64,000 nucleotides of DNA. Source: Closterium sp. NIES-65. Taxonomy: Eukaryota > Streptophyta > Zygnematophyceae > Desmidiales > Closteriaceae. The position numbers and the translations under genes are program-made. Shown in pieces: positions 11,501-20,848 of this stretch. The notes below the pieces were generated by a model, which was not told where the DNA came from, made no database searches, and was given only the letters and a program-made list of their open reading frames with translations. Where the stretch lies: contig CANXME010002275.1 in assembly GCA_948144175.1 (NCBI GenBank), positions 2,360,001 to 2,424,000 of the forward strand, given 5' to 3'. The first letter of the stretch is position 1; each line of letters begins with the position of its first letter.

Positions 11501-12813
11501 TCTCTGGCAAGGAGACTCAGGGCTGAAGGTTGAGCTGATGCGTTGCGTACTGAACCGCAAACGGCCACAGAAAATGGGGAGCAGCCGCATGGATCATGGA
11601 CGTATGAGCGACGTCCATGACCATGCCAATGCGGCGCTCAGCAATCCCATTTTGCTGTGGGGAGGCCGGAAGCGTGAAGGTCTGGCGGATGCCCTGTGCA
11701 TGACAGAAGGCTCCCAGACGGGTAGAGGAAAACTCCCCGCCTCTGTCAGAGTGCAGACGCAGAACAGGAAAGTCCGAGCCGAAACTCTCTCTGAGCTGGA
11801 GACGAGCTGCGCGGATCCAGTCGATCAACACCTCAGTGACGTCACCCTTGCTGCGCAAGGGGATCACCGTGGTGTAACGCGAGTAGTCGTCAACCACCAA
11901 AAGGAAGCAACGCTCATGACCCTGGCCACGGACGCGGGCGGGGCCCCACACGTCCATGTGAAGAGTTTGCAACGGAGCCTCTGTCGAAGGAAACTTGGAG
12001 GAGTGAGGGGCGGCGCGCTGCCGCCCCTCGACGCAGGGAACGCAGGTAGGGGCAGGCCCCGAAGGGAGGGGAGGGAGAGACCGGGGGAGACCAGAGACAA
12101 GGTAACGGGAGGCCATGCCTCGGAGACGAGGAAGGGAGGGGTGACCAAGGCGGTGGTGCCAGAGGAGAGTCGGGTGGGACAGGAGTTGACACGAGCAGGG
12201 AGCAGACTCAGGACCAGACCTGGACGCTGCAGCAAACACCTGACCTGACGCAGCTACCTGACCAGACTCAGCAACCAGAGGAGACTCAGTAGTCAGTGTG
12301 TACAGGCTCGACCCCGGCTGACGGGTAAACGTGGCCAAGTGTCGGCCCGTCCGAGCACACGTACAGTGGGTCACCCGCTGAGTCGTAGGAGTGAACTGGT
12401 CAACCCCCCCATCCTGTAGATCAGCACCACTCACCAAGTTCGTAGAGAACGAGGGGAGGTAGAGACCTGACAGGGTGCTAGAGGGGGCCACCGGACACGG
12501 TAAGACAGTGGAGAAGTGGGCAAGGAAAGGACCCCCAGAGGGGTCCGCCAGGGAGACCGCATCTGGCCGACGGCGTAAGCGTGGTGCGGTCTCGAAAGAA
12601 GGAGCGGGAAGCACCCGAGTCAAGGGTGAAGGTGTGCAAGGCCTGAGCCGACGTGGTACCTAAGAGAGCAGACTCACCAGCACCTGGGGCAGCAGAGGCA
12701 CTAGCACCGAGAGCAGCAGCCTCACCAGGACCTGGAGCAGCAGCCTCAATGCCCAGGTCAAGCGGAACACACAGGTAACAGTCACCCTCATCACTAGTAG
12801 ACACAACATACAT
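8527..12813 (-). pseudogene. Copia-C2 pol, fossil
   Basis: Minus-strand blocks correspond one to one with C1 pol: protease TLDSGASRSFFRD near 12620, integrase HMDVWGPARVRGQ, DRGGEF and PQQNGIAERR between about 11900 and 11600, the Ala/Glu/Pro/Gly repeat linker near 10900-11110, RT blocks with KARYVAQGFSQ near 9550 and YVDDLVFSTAD near 9150, and RNase H ADASWADD near 8650. It stops at the Copia-A insertion. It is heavily broken (about six breaks) and treated as a fossil. Confidence 0.85.
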
Positions 12814-14146
12814 GGCAGCCAGAATGGCATCATAATCTAGATCAAAGATAGCAACCCCCGACCTAAGCAGCTCGCCTCAGCGGGGGATCTCAGTGGCGTC
12901 AGGGAACTGGAGACGCCAAGCGTCTGTCAGGCGGCAGAAGCAGCGCTGGGTGGTGTGGGGGCCACCGCACAGCTCACCAGTGCGGTCGTCGGTACGGAGG
13001 ACGTAGGCACAAGGACCAGCACCCCCACCCGCTGACGCGCAGCGTACCACTCACGAAGCTACTGGGGGGGCGGGGTCTCACGAGTGCGCTGCTGCTGCTG
13101 GCGCTGACCACCACCGAAGCCGCCCCACTGCGCAGAGCCACCCCGACCAGCTACACCTCCGCCACCGCCACCTCCGCCACCGCCGCCACCGCCTCCTCCT
13201 CCGCTCCCACCGCCACCGCCACCGCCGCCTCCGCCTCCACCGCCGCCACCGAAGCCCCCACCCCCGTCACCACTCCCACCGCCACCCCCACTCCCTCCGC
13301 CGCCTCTACCGCCACCTCCACCGCCCCCGCCAGCCCCTCCAGCGCCCTTGCCCCCCTTGCCCTTGCCGGTGCGACGTCTCCCACTAGGGGCAGACGCAGC
13401 TCCGACCGACTCGGTGCCAACGAAGTCGACGGCAGCAGCAGAGGCAACAAAGGGCAAGAGGGGGGAGGGGAAGCACCCCTCAAAGAGGGGGGCATGAGGG
13501 TCACCACGAGAGGCTCCTATAGCGACTATACTCTTCTCAGCTGCCAGGAGGCGCTCCTCGAGGAGGTCAACGGTGAGTGTGGTGGGGCAAACTGAGAGGA
13601 AGTGGTCCCTGACCGAGCGAAGGGAGTCAGGTAGCCGGGTGACTATGTAGTAGAGGGTGATGTACATGGGGGGGGGGGGGGTGGGTTCTTGGCGCAGAAT
13701 TCAGCAGGAAGTGCAGCGCAGTAGCGGGTGTCACTAGTGCGAAGGTGCGTAATGAGGTCAGCGACTGTGGGAAAGGCGGCGAGGTCAGGAAACAGGTACG
13801 GCAGCATGAGGCGGCTAAGGGCAGCAGTGGCAGGGGAAGAGTAGCGTGCAACTACAGCATCGTACAAGGTCTTAGCACTCTTGTACTGACTAAAGTGCGC
13901 ACGCTCAGTGGACGGTAAGTGACTACGCACATCAAGATGGGCAGCAGCATCGCGTGTGGCCCACTGTGAGCGAACAGTGTTGTCAGCATCGGCAGCAGGG
14001 GCAGTAGAGGCGCCAGACGTGAGATCGAACAGGGAGAGACCGTCCTTCCTATCGCATTGTAGGAAAAGGTGTATATCATCGACCCAGACCTCAAAGTCAA
14101 CAGCCCGACCCTTAGCATCAAAGACTAGAACGCTAGGGGTAGCCAT
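12814..14146 (-). pseudogene. Copia-C2 gag, fossil
   Basis: The start is the ATG complementary to 14144-14146 (MATPSVLVFDAKGRAVDFEV), equivalent to the C1 and C3 starts. The copia gag domain is followed by a basic stretch and a glycine tract encoded at about 13150-13340. It is broken about twice. A run of cytosine complements at about 13668-13681 lies in a codon-repeat segment that is slippage-prone in this family. Confidence 0.82.
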
Positions 14147-15056
14147 GACAGCAGTGGCAGCAGGCTAGGGGCAGCAATAGCAGGCGTGGCTCGGCAGTGC
14201 TCTCACCAGGGCTGGTAGGTAGGGGCTGGCAAGCGGTGATGAAGGGCCGAGGCGCGTCGGCAGGGACAGAGCCGCGACCGCGGCGGCAGCTCCTCTTGTC
14301 AGTGGAGGCGGCAATCGTGGCTGTCGGCGGGGACGGTTGCTGCAGGTGGCGGCCGCTGCTGCTGTCGGTGGCGTCTGCTGCCGTCGGCTGCTGCTGGCGG
14401 CGGCGGCGGCTGCTGCTGCTGGTGGCGGAGGAGCCGAGAAGGGGCCGGGAAGGGACCACACGAGGGGCCGCGAGGGGCCGCGAGGGGCCGGGAAGGGCGG
14501 CAACGGGGCCTCTAGGGGCGGCGACGAGGCCGCGAAGGGGCGGCGACGGGGCCGCGAAGAGCGGCAACGGGGCCAAGAAGGGGCGGCAACGGGGCCGCGA
14601 AGGAGCCGCGAGGGGCCTCGAAGGGCGGCGATGGGGCCGATAGGGGCGGCGACGGGGCTGCAAAGGGCGGCGACGGGGCCGCTAGGGGCGGCGACGGGGC
14701 CGTAAAGGGCGGCGACGGGGCCGTATCGGGCGGCAACGGGGCCGCGAGGGGCGGAACGGAGCCGCGAGGGGCGGCGACGGGGCCGCTAGGGGTGGCGACG
14801 GGGCCGCGAAGGGTGGCGACAGGGCCGCGAGGGGCGGCGACAGGCCGCGAAGGGCGGCGACGGGGCCACTAGGGCTGGCGCGAGAGGCCGTCAGAGGGGC
14901 CTCTAGAAGGGCGCGACGGGCCGCTAAGGGCAGAGGACGCGACGAGAGGTGGGCCCACGGGGCGCGCCTCGGGCAGGGGCGACTCGCGCTCCGGCCAGAA
15001 AAAAAAAGTTCGATTTTCAGTGGTGGGCCTTAGGAAGCGTTCCCACTAGGGAACCT
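14147..15056 (-). repeat. GC-rich tandem-repeat leader of Copia-C2
   Basis: About 0.9 kb lies between the primer-binding site and gag. The core (about 14440-14890) is a degenerate array of GGCGACGGGGCCGCGAAGGG-like units of about 20 bp. A second stretch near 14280-14420 is rich in GCTGCTG/GGCGGC. The unit differs from those in C1 and C3. Confidence 0.8.
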
Positions 15057-15067
15057 GCTCTATACCA
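15057..15067 (-). other. Primer-binding site of Copia-C2
   Basis: TGGTATAGAGC on the minus strand, the same variant as in C1, immediately inside the LTR. Confidence 0.7.
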
Positions 15068-15193
15068 TGTGAAGAAATGAGGAATGAATGCACTGGGAAA
15101 GAGGTGGGTACAAGTAGGAAAACCTAAAAGTGTTGTACCCCATATTGTCTACCCCACTACAGCCTACACAGGCTATAGCATATATGTTTGACA
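15068..15193 (-). repeat. 5' LTR of Copia-C2 (126 bp)
   Basis: Minus strand TGTCAAACAT...CTTCACA, aligned by eye with the C1 LTR over its whole length. The sequence beyond 15193 is unrelated to Copia-C and is the insertion target. Confidence 0.78.
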
Positions 15194-16170
15194 ATGATGT
15201 GCCTGCACTACCATCCAGGGATTGTTGATATATCGATGCTGAGCCTGACGAACCAGAAAGGGATGTGTGACTTAGATTCATTGCGATATGGCAGCAGAGC
15301 AAAGAACCGCTACGCCCGAGGAACCAATGATGGTTGCGATAGCTTTACGCCAACAGACCTGCCAAGGCGGAGGTGCGATGTGCTGTTGTTATTGTGGCAG
15401 CCTTATGGATGGATGATGGACAAGTCTTGTGCGACATCCTGCGGTCTCGCTGGAAAAGGGAAGAAAGTGAGGGAGTTGAAAAGGCAGCGGCACCAAGTAA
15501 TGCGGTGCCCTTTCGTAAGTGAGGCATGCAAACCCGTATAGATGTAGGCTGTGACATTAGTAGTGACGCCCACATGCTATGTGGTTCACAGCATTGATAA
15601 CATACGCTGATATGAGAAGAATGACCACATGTATTGACATGAGCACAAGTATACACAAGCTGCGACATGAGTAGAAGTGACCGCATCCTCCACGAGCATG
15701 TACGGGAGTCTATTCACAAGGTTGTGACATGCGCAACAGTCATTACATGCTCTTTAATGAGCAGTATTGACCATGTGCTGTAACATGAGCAGCAATTTAT
15801 CCCAACATGCTCTATAATGAGCAGCATTGACCACATCCTGTGTAATGATTCACAGGTCACAACATTGGCCATGACGGTTGATGCAGTGTTGACACATGTC
15901 GTGACAGAGGCAGAAATGCCTCGGCATGTTGTGACTATAGAGGCTGTAATGCCAGTTGCTGCGATAGTAAGAGCTCAGTCGCGACTTGTAGTTTCCATTG
16001 TGCAGCAATCAGTCGCATGATTTCAATGAGATAACAACAGCAGCGACGGCTTCCATTATGCCAATTGCTGCACATGTATCTATCTGAGTTTTAACAGTGC
16101 CAAGTCGGTGGACCGGAAACTCAGCAGTGAAGCACGCGGGTATTGCAACGACAGCTGGCGGAGGTGGAGG
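15194..16170. other. Unassigned DNA between Copia-C2 and Copia-C3
   Basis: This stretch has ordinary base composition, unlike the GC-rich elements on both sides. 15194-15545 has an uninterrupted plus-strand frame of about 115 codons with no similarity I recognise, no clear start context and no visible domain, so I do not call it a gene. 15549-16090 is a degenerate tandem array listed separately. The right edge is the point where Copia-C3 gag similarity begins. Confidence 0.6.
15549..16090. repeat. Degenerate tandem array, period about 57 bp, roughly nine or ten units
   Basis: Units start with variants of CTGTGACATGAGCAG at roughly 15551, 15607, 15661, 15722, 15779, 15839, 15899, 15960, 16013 and 16070. 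Most also carry a central CATGCTCTATAATGAGCAG-like word. Copies have drifted strongly, so this looks like an old minisatellite. It shares nothing with the LTR elements around it. Confidence 0.55.
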
Positions 16171-16197
16171 TGGTCGGAGTGGGGACGTCGCGAGAAC

Positions 16198-16231
<34 letters not shown>

Positions 16232-17292
16232 GCGCTGACCGCCACCAGTGCCGCTCCGCTGCGAAGCCCCACTCCGACCACCTCCACCTCCGCCACCCCC
16301 GCCTCCGCCTCCACCGCCCTCGCCTCCACCTCCACCGCCGCCACCTCCGCCACCTCCGCTACCACCGCCACCGCCGCCGCCACTCCCGCCGCCACCGCTG
16401 CCACTAGCACCCCCACCCCCACTACCACCTCCACCGCCACCCCCACTCCCTCCGCCGCCTCCACCTCCACCGACACCGCCCCCACTGGCCCCACCCGCTC
16501 CCTTGCCCCCCTTGCTCTTGCCAGAGCGGCGTCTCCCGCTAGGGGCAGACGCCGCACCGACCGACTCAAGACCAACGAGGTCGGCCGCAGCGGCAGAGGC
16601 GACAGAGGGCAGGAGAGGGGAAGGAGAACACCCCTCAAAGACAGGGGCGCGGGGGTCGCCTCGAGAGGCTCCTACAGCAACTATGCTCTTCTGTGCTGCA
16701 AGAAGGGTCTTCTCGAGGCTGTCGACTATGAGGGTGGTGGGACAGACCGCAAGGAAGTGGTCCCGGACTACACGAAGGGAGTCAGGGAGGCAAGTGACTA
16801 GGAAGTAGAGAGTGATGTACATGGGGGGGGGTTCTTGGCGCAGAAGTCAGCAGGAAGCGCAGCGCGGTAGCGAGTGTCACTAGTGCGGAGGTGCGTGATG
16901 AGATCAGCGACAGTGGGAAAGGCGGCAAGGTCAGGGAAGAGGAAGGGGAGCATGAGGCGGCTCAGTGCAGCAGTGGCAGGGGAGGAGTAGCGCGCAACTA
17001 CAGCGTCGTACAAGGTCTGAGCACTCTTGTACTGGCTAAAGTGCGCGCGCTCAGCGGTAGGCAGGTGGCGACGCACAGCAAGACGTGCAGCAGCATCGCG
17101 CGTGGCCCACTGAGAGCGAACAGTGGCGTCAGCATCAGCAGCAGGGGCAGGGACAGCGCCAGAGGTGAGGTCAAAGAGAGACAGACTGTCAGCCCTGTCG
17201 CACTGTAAAAACAGCTGCAGGTCGTCGAGCCAGACCTCAAAGTCAATGGCTCGACCCTCAGCGTCAAAAGCGAGGACACTGGGTGTAGCCAT
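16171..17292 (-). pseudogene. Copia-C3 gag, partial fossil
   Basis: Starts MATPSVLAFDAEGRAIDFEV at 17292 and runs through the same gag blocks as C1, the basic KSKGGKGAGG segment and a glycine tract encoded at about 16270-16490. It then ends with a glutamine run (CTG repeats on the plus strand at about 16200-16230) close to the element edge. Confidence 0.8.
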
Positions 17293-18254
17293 GTCGACGA
17301 CAGTGGAGCAGTGCAAGCAGTAGGGGAAGGGTACGCAGTGACAGCGGTGCGGTGCTCACCGGGCAGGGCAGGTCGGGTAGCTCGGGAGGAAGGTCGCCTG
17401 GCGACTCGGCGGCTAGGCTGCTGGGCGGCTCGGCTCCCGGGCGGCTCGGCTGCTGCTGGGCGGCTCGGCTGCTGCTAGGCGGCTCGGCTGCTCCTGGGCG
17501 GCTCGGCTGCTGCTGGGCGGCTCGGCGGCTCGTCTGCTGCTGGGCGGCTCGGCTGCCGCTGGGCCGCGTAGGTAGGGCGGCCGGGCCGTGAAGGTAGGGC
17601 GGCGGGTGGGCCGCAGGTAGAGCGGCGTGTGGGCCGCAGGTAAGGCGGCGGGTGGGCCGCAGGTAGGGCGGCGGGACGGCCGCAGGTAGGGCGGCGGACG
17701 GCCGCAGGTAGGGCGGCGGGTAGGCCGCAGGTAGGGCGGCGGGACGGCCGCAGGTAGGGCGGCGGAACGGCCGCAGGTAGGGCGGCGGGTAGGTCGCAGA
17801 TAGGGCGACGGGACGGCCGCAGGTAGGGCGGCGGACGGCCGCAGGTAGGGCGGCGGGTAGGCCGCAGGTAGGGCGGCGAGTGGACCGCAGGTAGGGCGGC
17901 GGGACGGCCGCAAGCAGGGCAGCGGACGGCCGCAGGCAGGGCGGCGGGACGGCCGCAGGTAGGGAAGCGGCGGGGCCGTGTCGAGGAGGCGGCGGGGCCG
18001 CGTCGAGGAGGCGGCGGGGCCGCGTCGAGAAGGTGGCGGGGCCGCGTCGAGGAGGCGGCGGGGCCGCGTCGAGGAGGCGGCGGGGCCGCGTCGAGGAGGC
18101 GGCGGGGCCGCGTCGAGGAGGCGGCGGGGCCGCGTCGAGGAGGCGGCGGGGCCGCGAGGGGAAGGGCGACACGGAGGGTCGCGAGAAAAAAAAGAACGCG
18201 CGCCTCGGGGCGCGCTTCGGTGGGCCCTAGAGAACAGTCCCTAGGATGGGACCT
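17293..18254 (-). repeat. Tandem-repeat leader of Copia-C3
   Basis: Three blocks can be seen: CGGCTCGGCTGCTGCTGGG-like repeats (about 17400-17560), GGCCGCAGGTAGGGCGGCGG units of about 20-23 bp (about 17570-17960), and a clean array of about nine 22-bp units with core GAGGAGGCGGCGGGGCCGC (about 17970-18160). This last array is the most regular in the Copia-C leaders and so probably the most recently expanded. Confidence 0.85.
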
Positions 18255-18266
18255 GCTCTGATACCA
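18255..18266 (-). other. Primer-binding site of Copia-C3
   Basis: TGGTATCAGAGC on the minus strand, adjoining the LTR; the standard initiator tRNA-Met type. Confidence 0.85.
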
Positions 18267-18398
18267 TGTGAAAATAGAAACGTGAATGAATTGACTACGA
18301 ACGAGGTGAGTACAAATAGGAAACCCTAATTGGGTTGTACCCCCTATGGGATACCCCACTATAGCCTACACAAACAAGTAAGCTATAATGTTCTGACA
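18267..18398 (-). repeat. 5' LTR of Copia-C3 (132 bp)
   Basis: Minus strand begins TGTCAGAACATT and ends TATTTTCACA. It is the same length as the C1 LTR and shares TTGTGTAGGCTA, GGGTAT and TTTCCTATTTGTACTCA blocks with it. Confidence 0.8.
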
Positions 18399-18807
18399 TG
18401 ACAGTATTGACCTGGTGACTGTACTAATCTATTTGCCACCCTCTTACCGATTCTAGTTGGGTCACGCTCGTAGTGCAGCTCGTCGCCCTATAACAATGAG
18501 CTCCTCTCTTAGTCTTCTCCCTGGCGTGCGCCGTTACCTCCCTCCTACCACTATCGCTGGCGTATTGTCGTTTAGGTCCTGCAAACTATCACTGTAGTCG
18601 GAGGCGTTGGGGTATTGAATCGCATTCGTTAGTTGTAGAGAGTAGACCTTTCCAATCGACACTTTGTTGCCATGTGAGTACGCCTCAAATTGATCGATCT
18701 CTCTCAAACTCAACAACAGGCAACATTCCTGCTTTCCGTACTCCAAACGTTCATCCTAAACATTGCACTAGTTAGGGAATCATGTTGACTTCTCCTGCGT
18801 CGCGTTA
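18399..18807. other. Unassigned flank, possibly host sequence
   Basis: About 410 bp between the Copia-C3 LTR and the Copia-B target site, of balanced composition. A 70-codon minus-strand frame (18534-18746) has no recognisable domain and no supporting signal. I see no RNA gene or known repeat. Confidence 0.45.
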
Positions 18808-18812
18808 TCACG
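18808..18812. repeat. Target-site duplication of Copia-B, left copy
   Basis: TCACG, identical to 36717-36721 on the other side of Copia-B, 17.9 kb away. Confidence 0.9.
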
Positions 18813-19644
18813 TGTTGGTGCAACCCCACAGTTTGCACTCAGCTTGTTGTCCGTGTGCGTGCATGCGTGTGTGCCTGGAATGGTATGAGTGCATGAAATA
18901 AATATATATTTCATGCTTAAAATAGTGTGTGCATGATGGGTCATGATGTCGAGTATATGTCTGTCAAGTCAATAGCGAGTTATTGCTAGTCGCGTGTTAT
19001 GCGGTCATTCTGTGCGTCCCGCGCGGTTTCTATTTTGTCGTGCGCGGTTTCTATTTTTTCCTATGTACAACGTTCGGCGTGCCATAGGTGTATGCAGCAG
19101 ACCAATCAAGAACTCAAGGATGCGTTTGTGATGAAGAACCGGAGCCTTGGTTTCAAGCTTCAAGTGATTTCGAAGCTCGCCAAAAGGGTATACTTCAAGA
19201 TACTGAGAATCATTACATTACTTTGTGCAGTGTAACTTTTCAGTTGGTGTAGGCCCTTGTGGAGGGTAGTTTCGAGACCCTTCTTGGTTGGGAACGGTGT
19301 GGCACTGTTCCACATCACTGTACCTCGGCTCTTGGGATTTGTAGGAGCTGGGAGTCATTCCCATCTCGTAACTCTTCCTAGCTCTTCCTATTGTGTGTGC
19401 TAAGACTATGTTGCTGCCATAGTGCCGTTCGTTCAAATTGACGGTGTGTCGTGCGATTCTTGATGAAATCATGCGATCTAAATTGCTGATTGTAGGCGAC
19501 ATTAAGACGCTCCAGATCCAAGTTGAATCATGCCATTTGGAGATGTGAACAGATCTCTATGAACGTTTGAAGCCGCTCTGCAGAAATCTGACTATGCACT
19601 CTATCTTTTGTTCTAGGCACAAAGAAGCCTACTGTGACTTAACA
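18813..19644 (+). repeat. 5' LTR of Copia-B (832 bp)
   Basis: Starts TGTTGGTGCAACCCC and ends GTGACTTAACA. It aligns along its length with 35927-36716. It contains a near-perfect AT-rich hairpin at 18891-18916. Confidence 0.92.
18891..18916 (+). promoter_or_regulatory. AT-rich stem-loop in the Copia-B 5' LTR
   Basis: Arms GCATGAAAT and ATTTCATGC flank an AT-only loop, and the same structure is present in the 3' LTR at 36003-36028. A TATA-type promoter element or a processing signal is possible; the role is inferred only from composition and its conservation between both LTRs. Confidence 0.4.
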
Positions 19645-19646
19645 AG

Positions 19647-19658
19647 TGGTATCAGAGC
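19647..19658 (+). other. Primer-binding site of Copia-B
   Basis: TGGTATCAGAGC two bases after the LTR end; initiator tRNA-Met type. Confidence 0.9.
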
Positions 19659-19678
19659 GCCTTGGAGCAGCTTGGACG

Positions 19679-19893
19679 ATGGCTGGACCTGAAGGGGTGA
19701 CAGAGGTGCTGGTGGCAGTGGAGGATCCCAAGCACAAGATCAACCCCACGGCGCCCGTGCAACCTACTCTTGGACCTTCAATGGATGAACCAAAAGTGAA
19801 TGGTCCTTCAGAATGTAGAACGTGTTTGATCACTCTAATCTGCTGGAGGTGATGGAAGGAATGGAGAAGCGTCCCGAGAACGACCCAGGGAAG
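19679..19893 (+). pseudogene. Copia-B gag, N-terminal fragment
   Basis: Begins at the ATG 20 bases after the primer-binding site (MAGPEGVTEVLVAVEDPKHK) and is cut by insertion of Copia-A E1 at 19894. Assigned to gag by position only; the fragment is too short to show a gag domain. It is broken. Confidence 0.6.
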
Positions 19894-20806
19894 TGTTGGT
19901 ATAAGGGCCTAATAAACTCAAGCTATTAAGACTTTATCAAACTTAAAACCTCTCCTCGGGGTCACCTCCAAGGGTCCTTGGGTGCCTGGTACAAAACCAG
20001 CCCCTATCCTCGGGTCCGAGTTTGTAGAGAGAGGGATCAAGAGGGACTTAGTCAAAACAGCAAGAGTACCTTCAAAGTCGCGCAGCGTATCGTGCAGACC
20101 GTAGAAACGAGATTCCAGGAAGGGAGGAATTCGCTTGAATCAATTTCACGATATTCAGGTACAAACAGAGAAGGAATAAATAGCTCTAGCTAGCAAGGAC
20201 CTTGGGAATCAACCTGGGAACAACCAGGGATGATCCCAAATAATTCCAAGCAACAGAACCAACCTGGCTGGACAAAATAGCAGGTGGTAGGTTGGTGAAC
20301 AACCTCTGGTTCTGTTTTTCCAACCTGGGAAAACAACAACCAGGTTCAGGTCCTAAAAACAGAACCTGTTTTGTCTTTGCCCAACCAGCCAAATGCTGGT
20401 TCCGCTGGTTTCCCCTGGCCCTGTAGCATGCAGATACAGACAAACAACATCCAACCTTCACCTAAATTGTACCCCTATAGTGCCTGCCCTGCTACACTAT
20501 AGTCAACCAAACAAAACAGTACAATTTCGAGTTGGATAGAACTGAATCTGTGCAATCAAGTAAGTTGAACCGCAAAGCTTCCATCTTGGGTTCCTTTGCG
20601 AGCTCATCCTTTCTGCTTGTACTGTTCATAGCGCGTACAATGTTATGCCGAAGCGCACATTGTACGAGTACCTGCAAATGCATCAAGCGAAAATTGCGAA
20701 AGCAAACAAACTCACGAACATACCATTCACACGCAAATGCATTCGCACACGCGTACTCATACAAACAGACGGCAGGATGTCGTGCAATGTGAATTTGCAC
20801 CCAACA
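19894..20806 (-). repeat. Copia-A LTR (3' LTR of E1, 913 bp)
   Basis: Has both canonical termini of the family but is shorter than the usual 1.09 kb. Adjoins the purine-rich tract (on the plus strand CACTCCCCCTCAGCCTGCC) that precedes all Copia-A 3' LTRs. Confidence 0.9.
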
Positions 20807-20848
20807 CACTCCCCCTCAGCCTGCCGGCTGCATCCCCATCATTCCATA

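Larger units (their letters stand above)
8527..15193 (-). mobile_element. Copia-C2, interrupted Ty1/copia element
   Basis: On the minus strand it holds a 5' LTR (15068-15193), a primer-binding site (15057-15067), a GC-rich leader (14147-15056), gag (12814-14146) and pol down to the RNase H region at 8527, where Copia-A element E3 is inserted. Its 3' end must lie beyond C1 and E3, left of the window. It is visibly more decayed than C1, with about seven or more breaks in the coding region. That fits its being the host of two successive insertions. Confidence 0.88.
16171..18398 (-). mobile_element. Copia-C3, 5' portion only
   Basis: On the minus strand it has a 5' LTR (18267-18398), primer-binding site (18255-18266), repetitive leader (17293-18254) and gag up to the basic/glycine region, where similarity to the family ends at about 16171. 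No pol is present. The gag portion has about one break. C3 has the canonical primer-binding site and looks about as well preserved as C1. Confidence 0.82.

Noticed and set aside
15188-15541. 117-codon plus-strand frame as a host gene
   Set aside because: Starts inside the Copia-C2 LTR, shows no domain, and has no supporting context.
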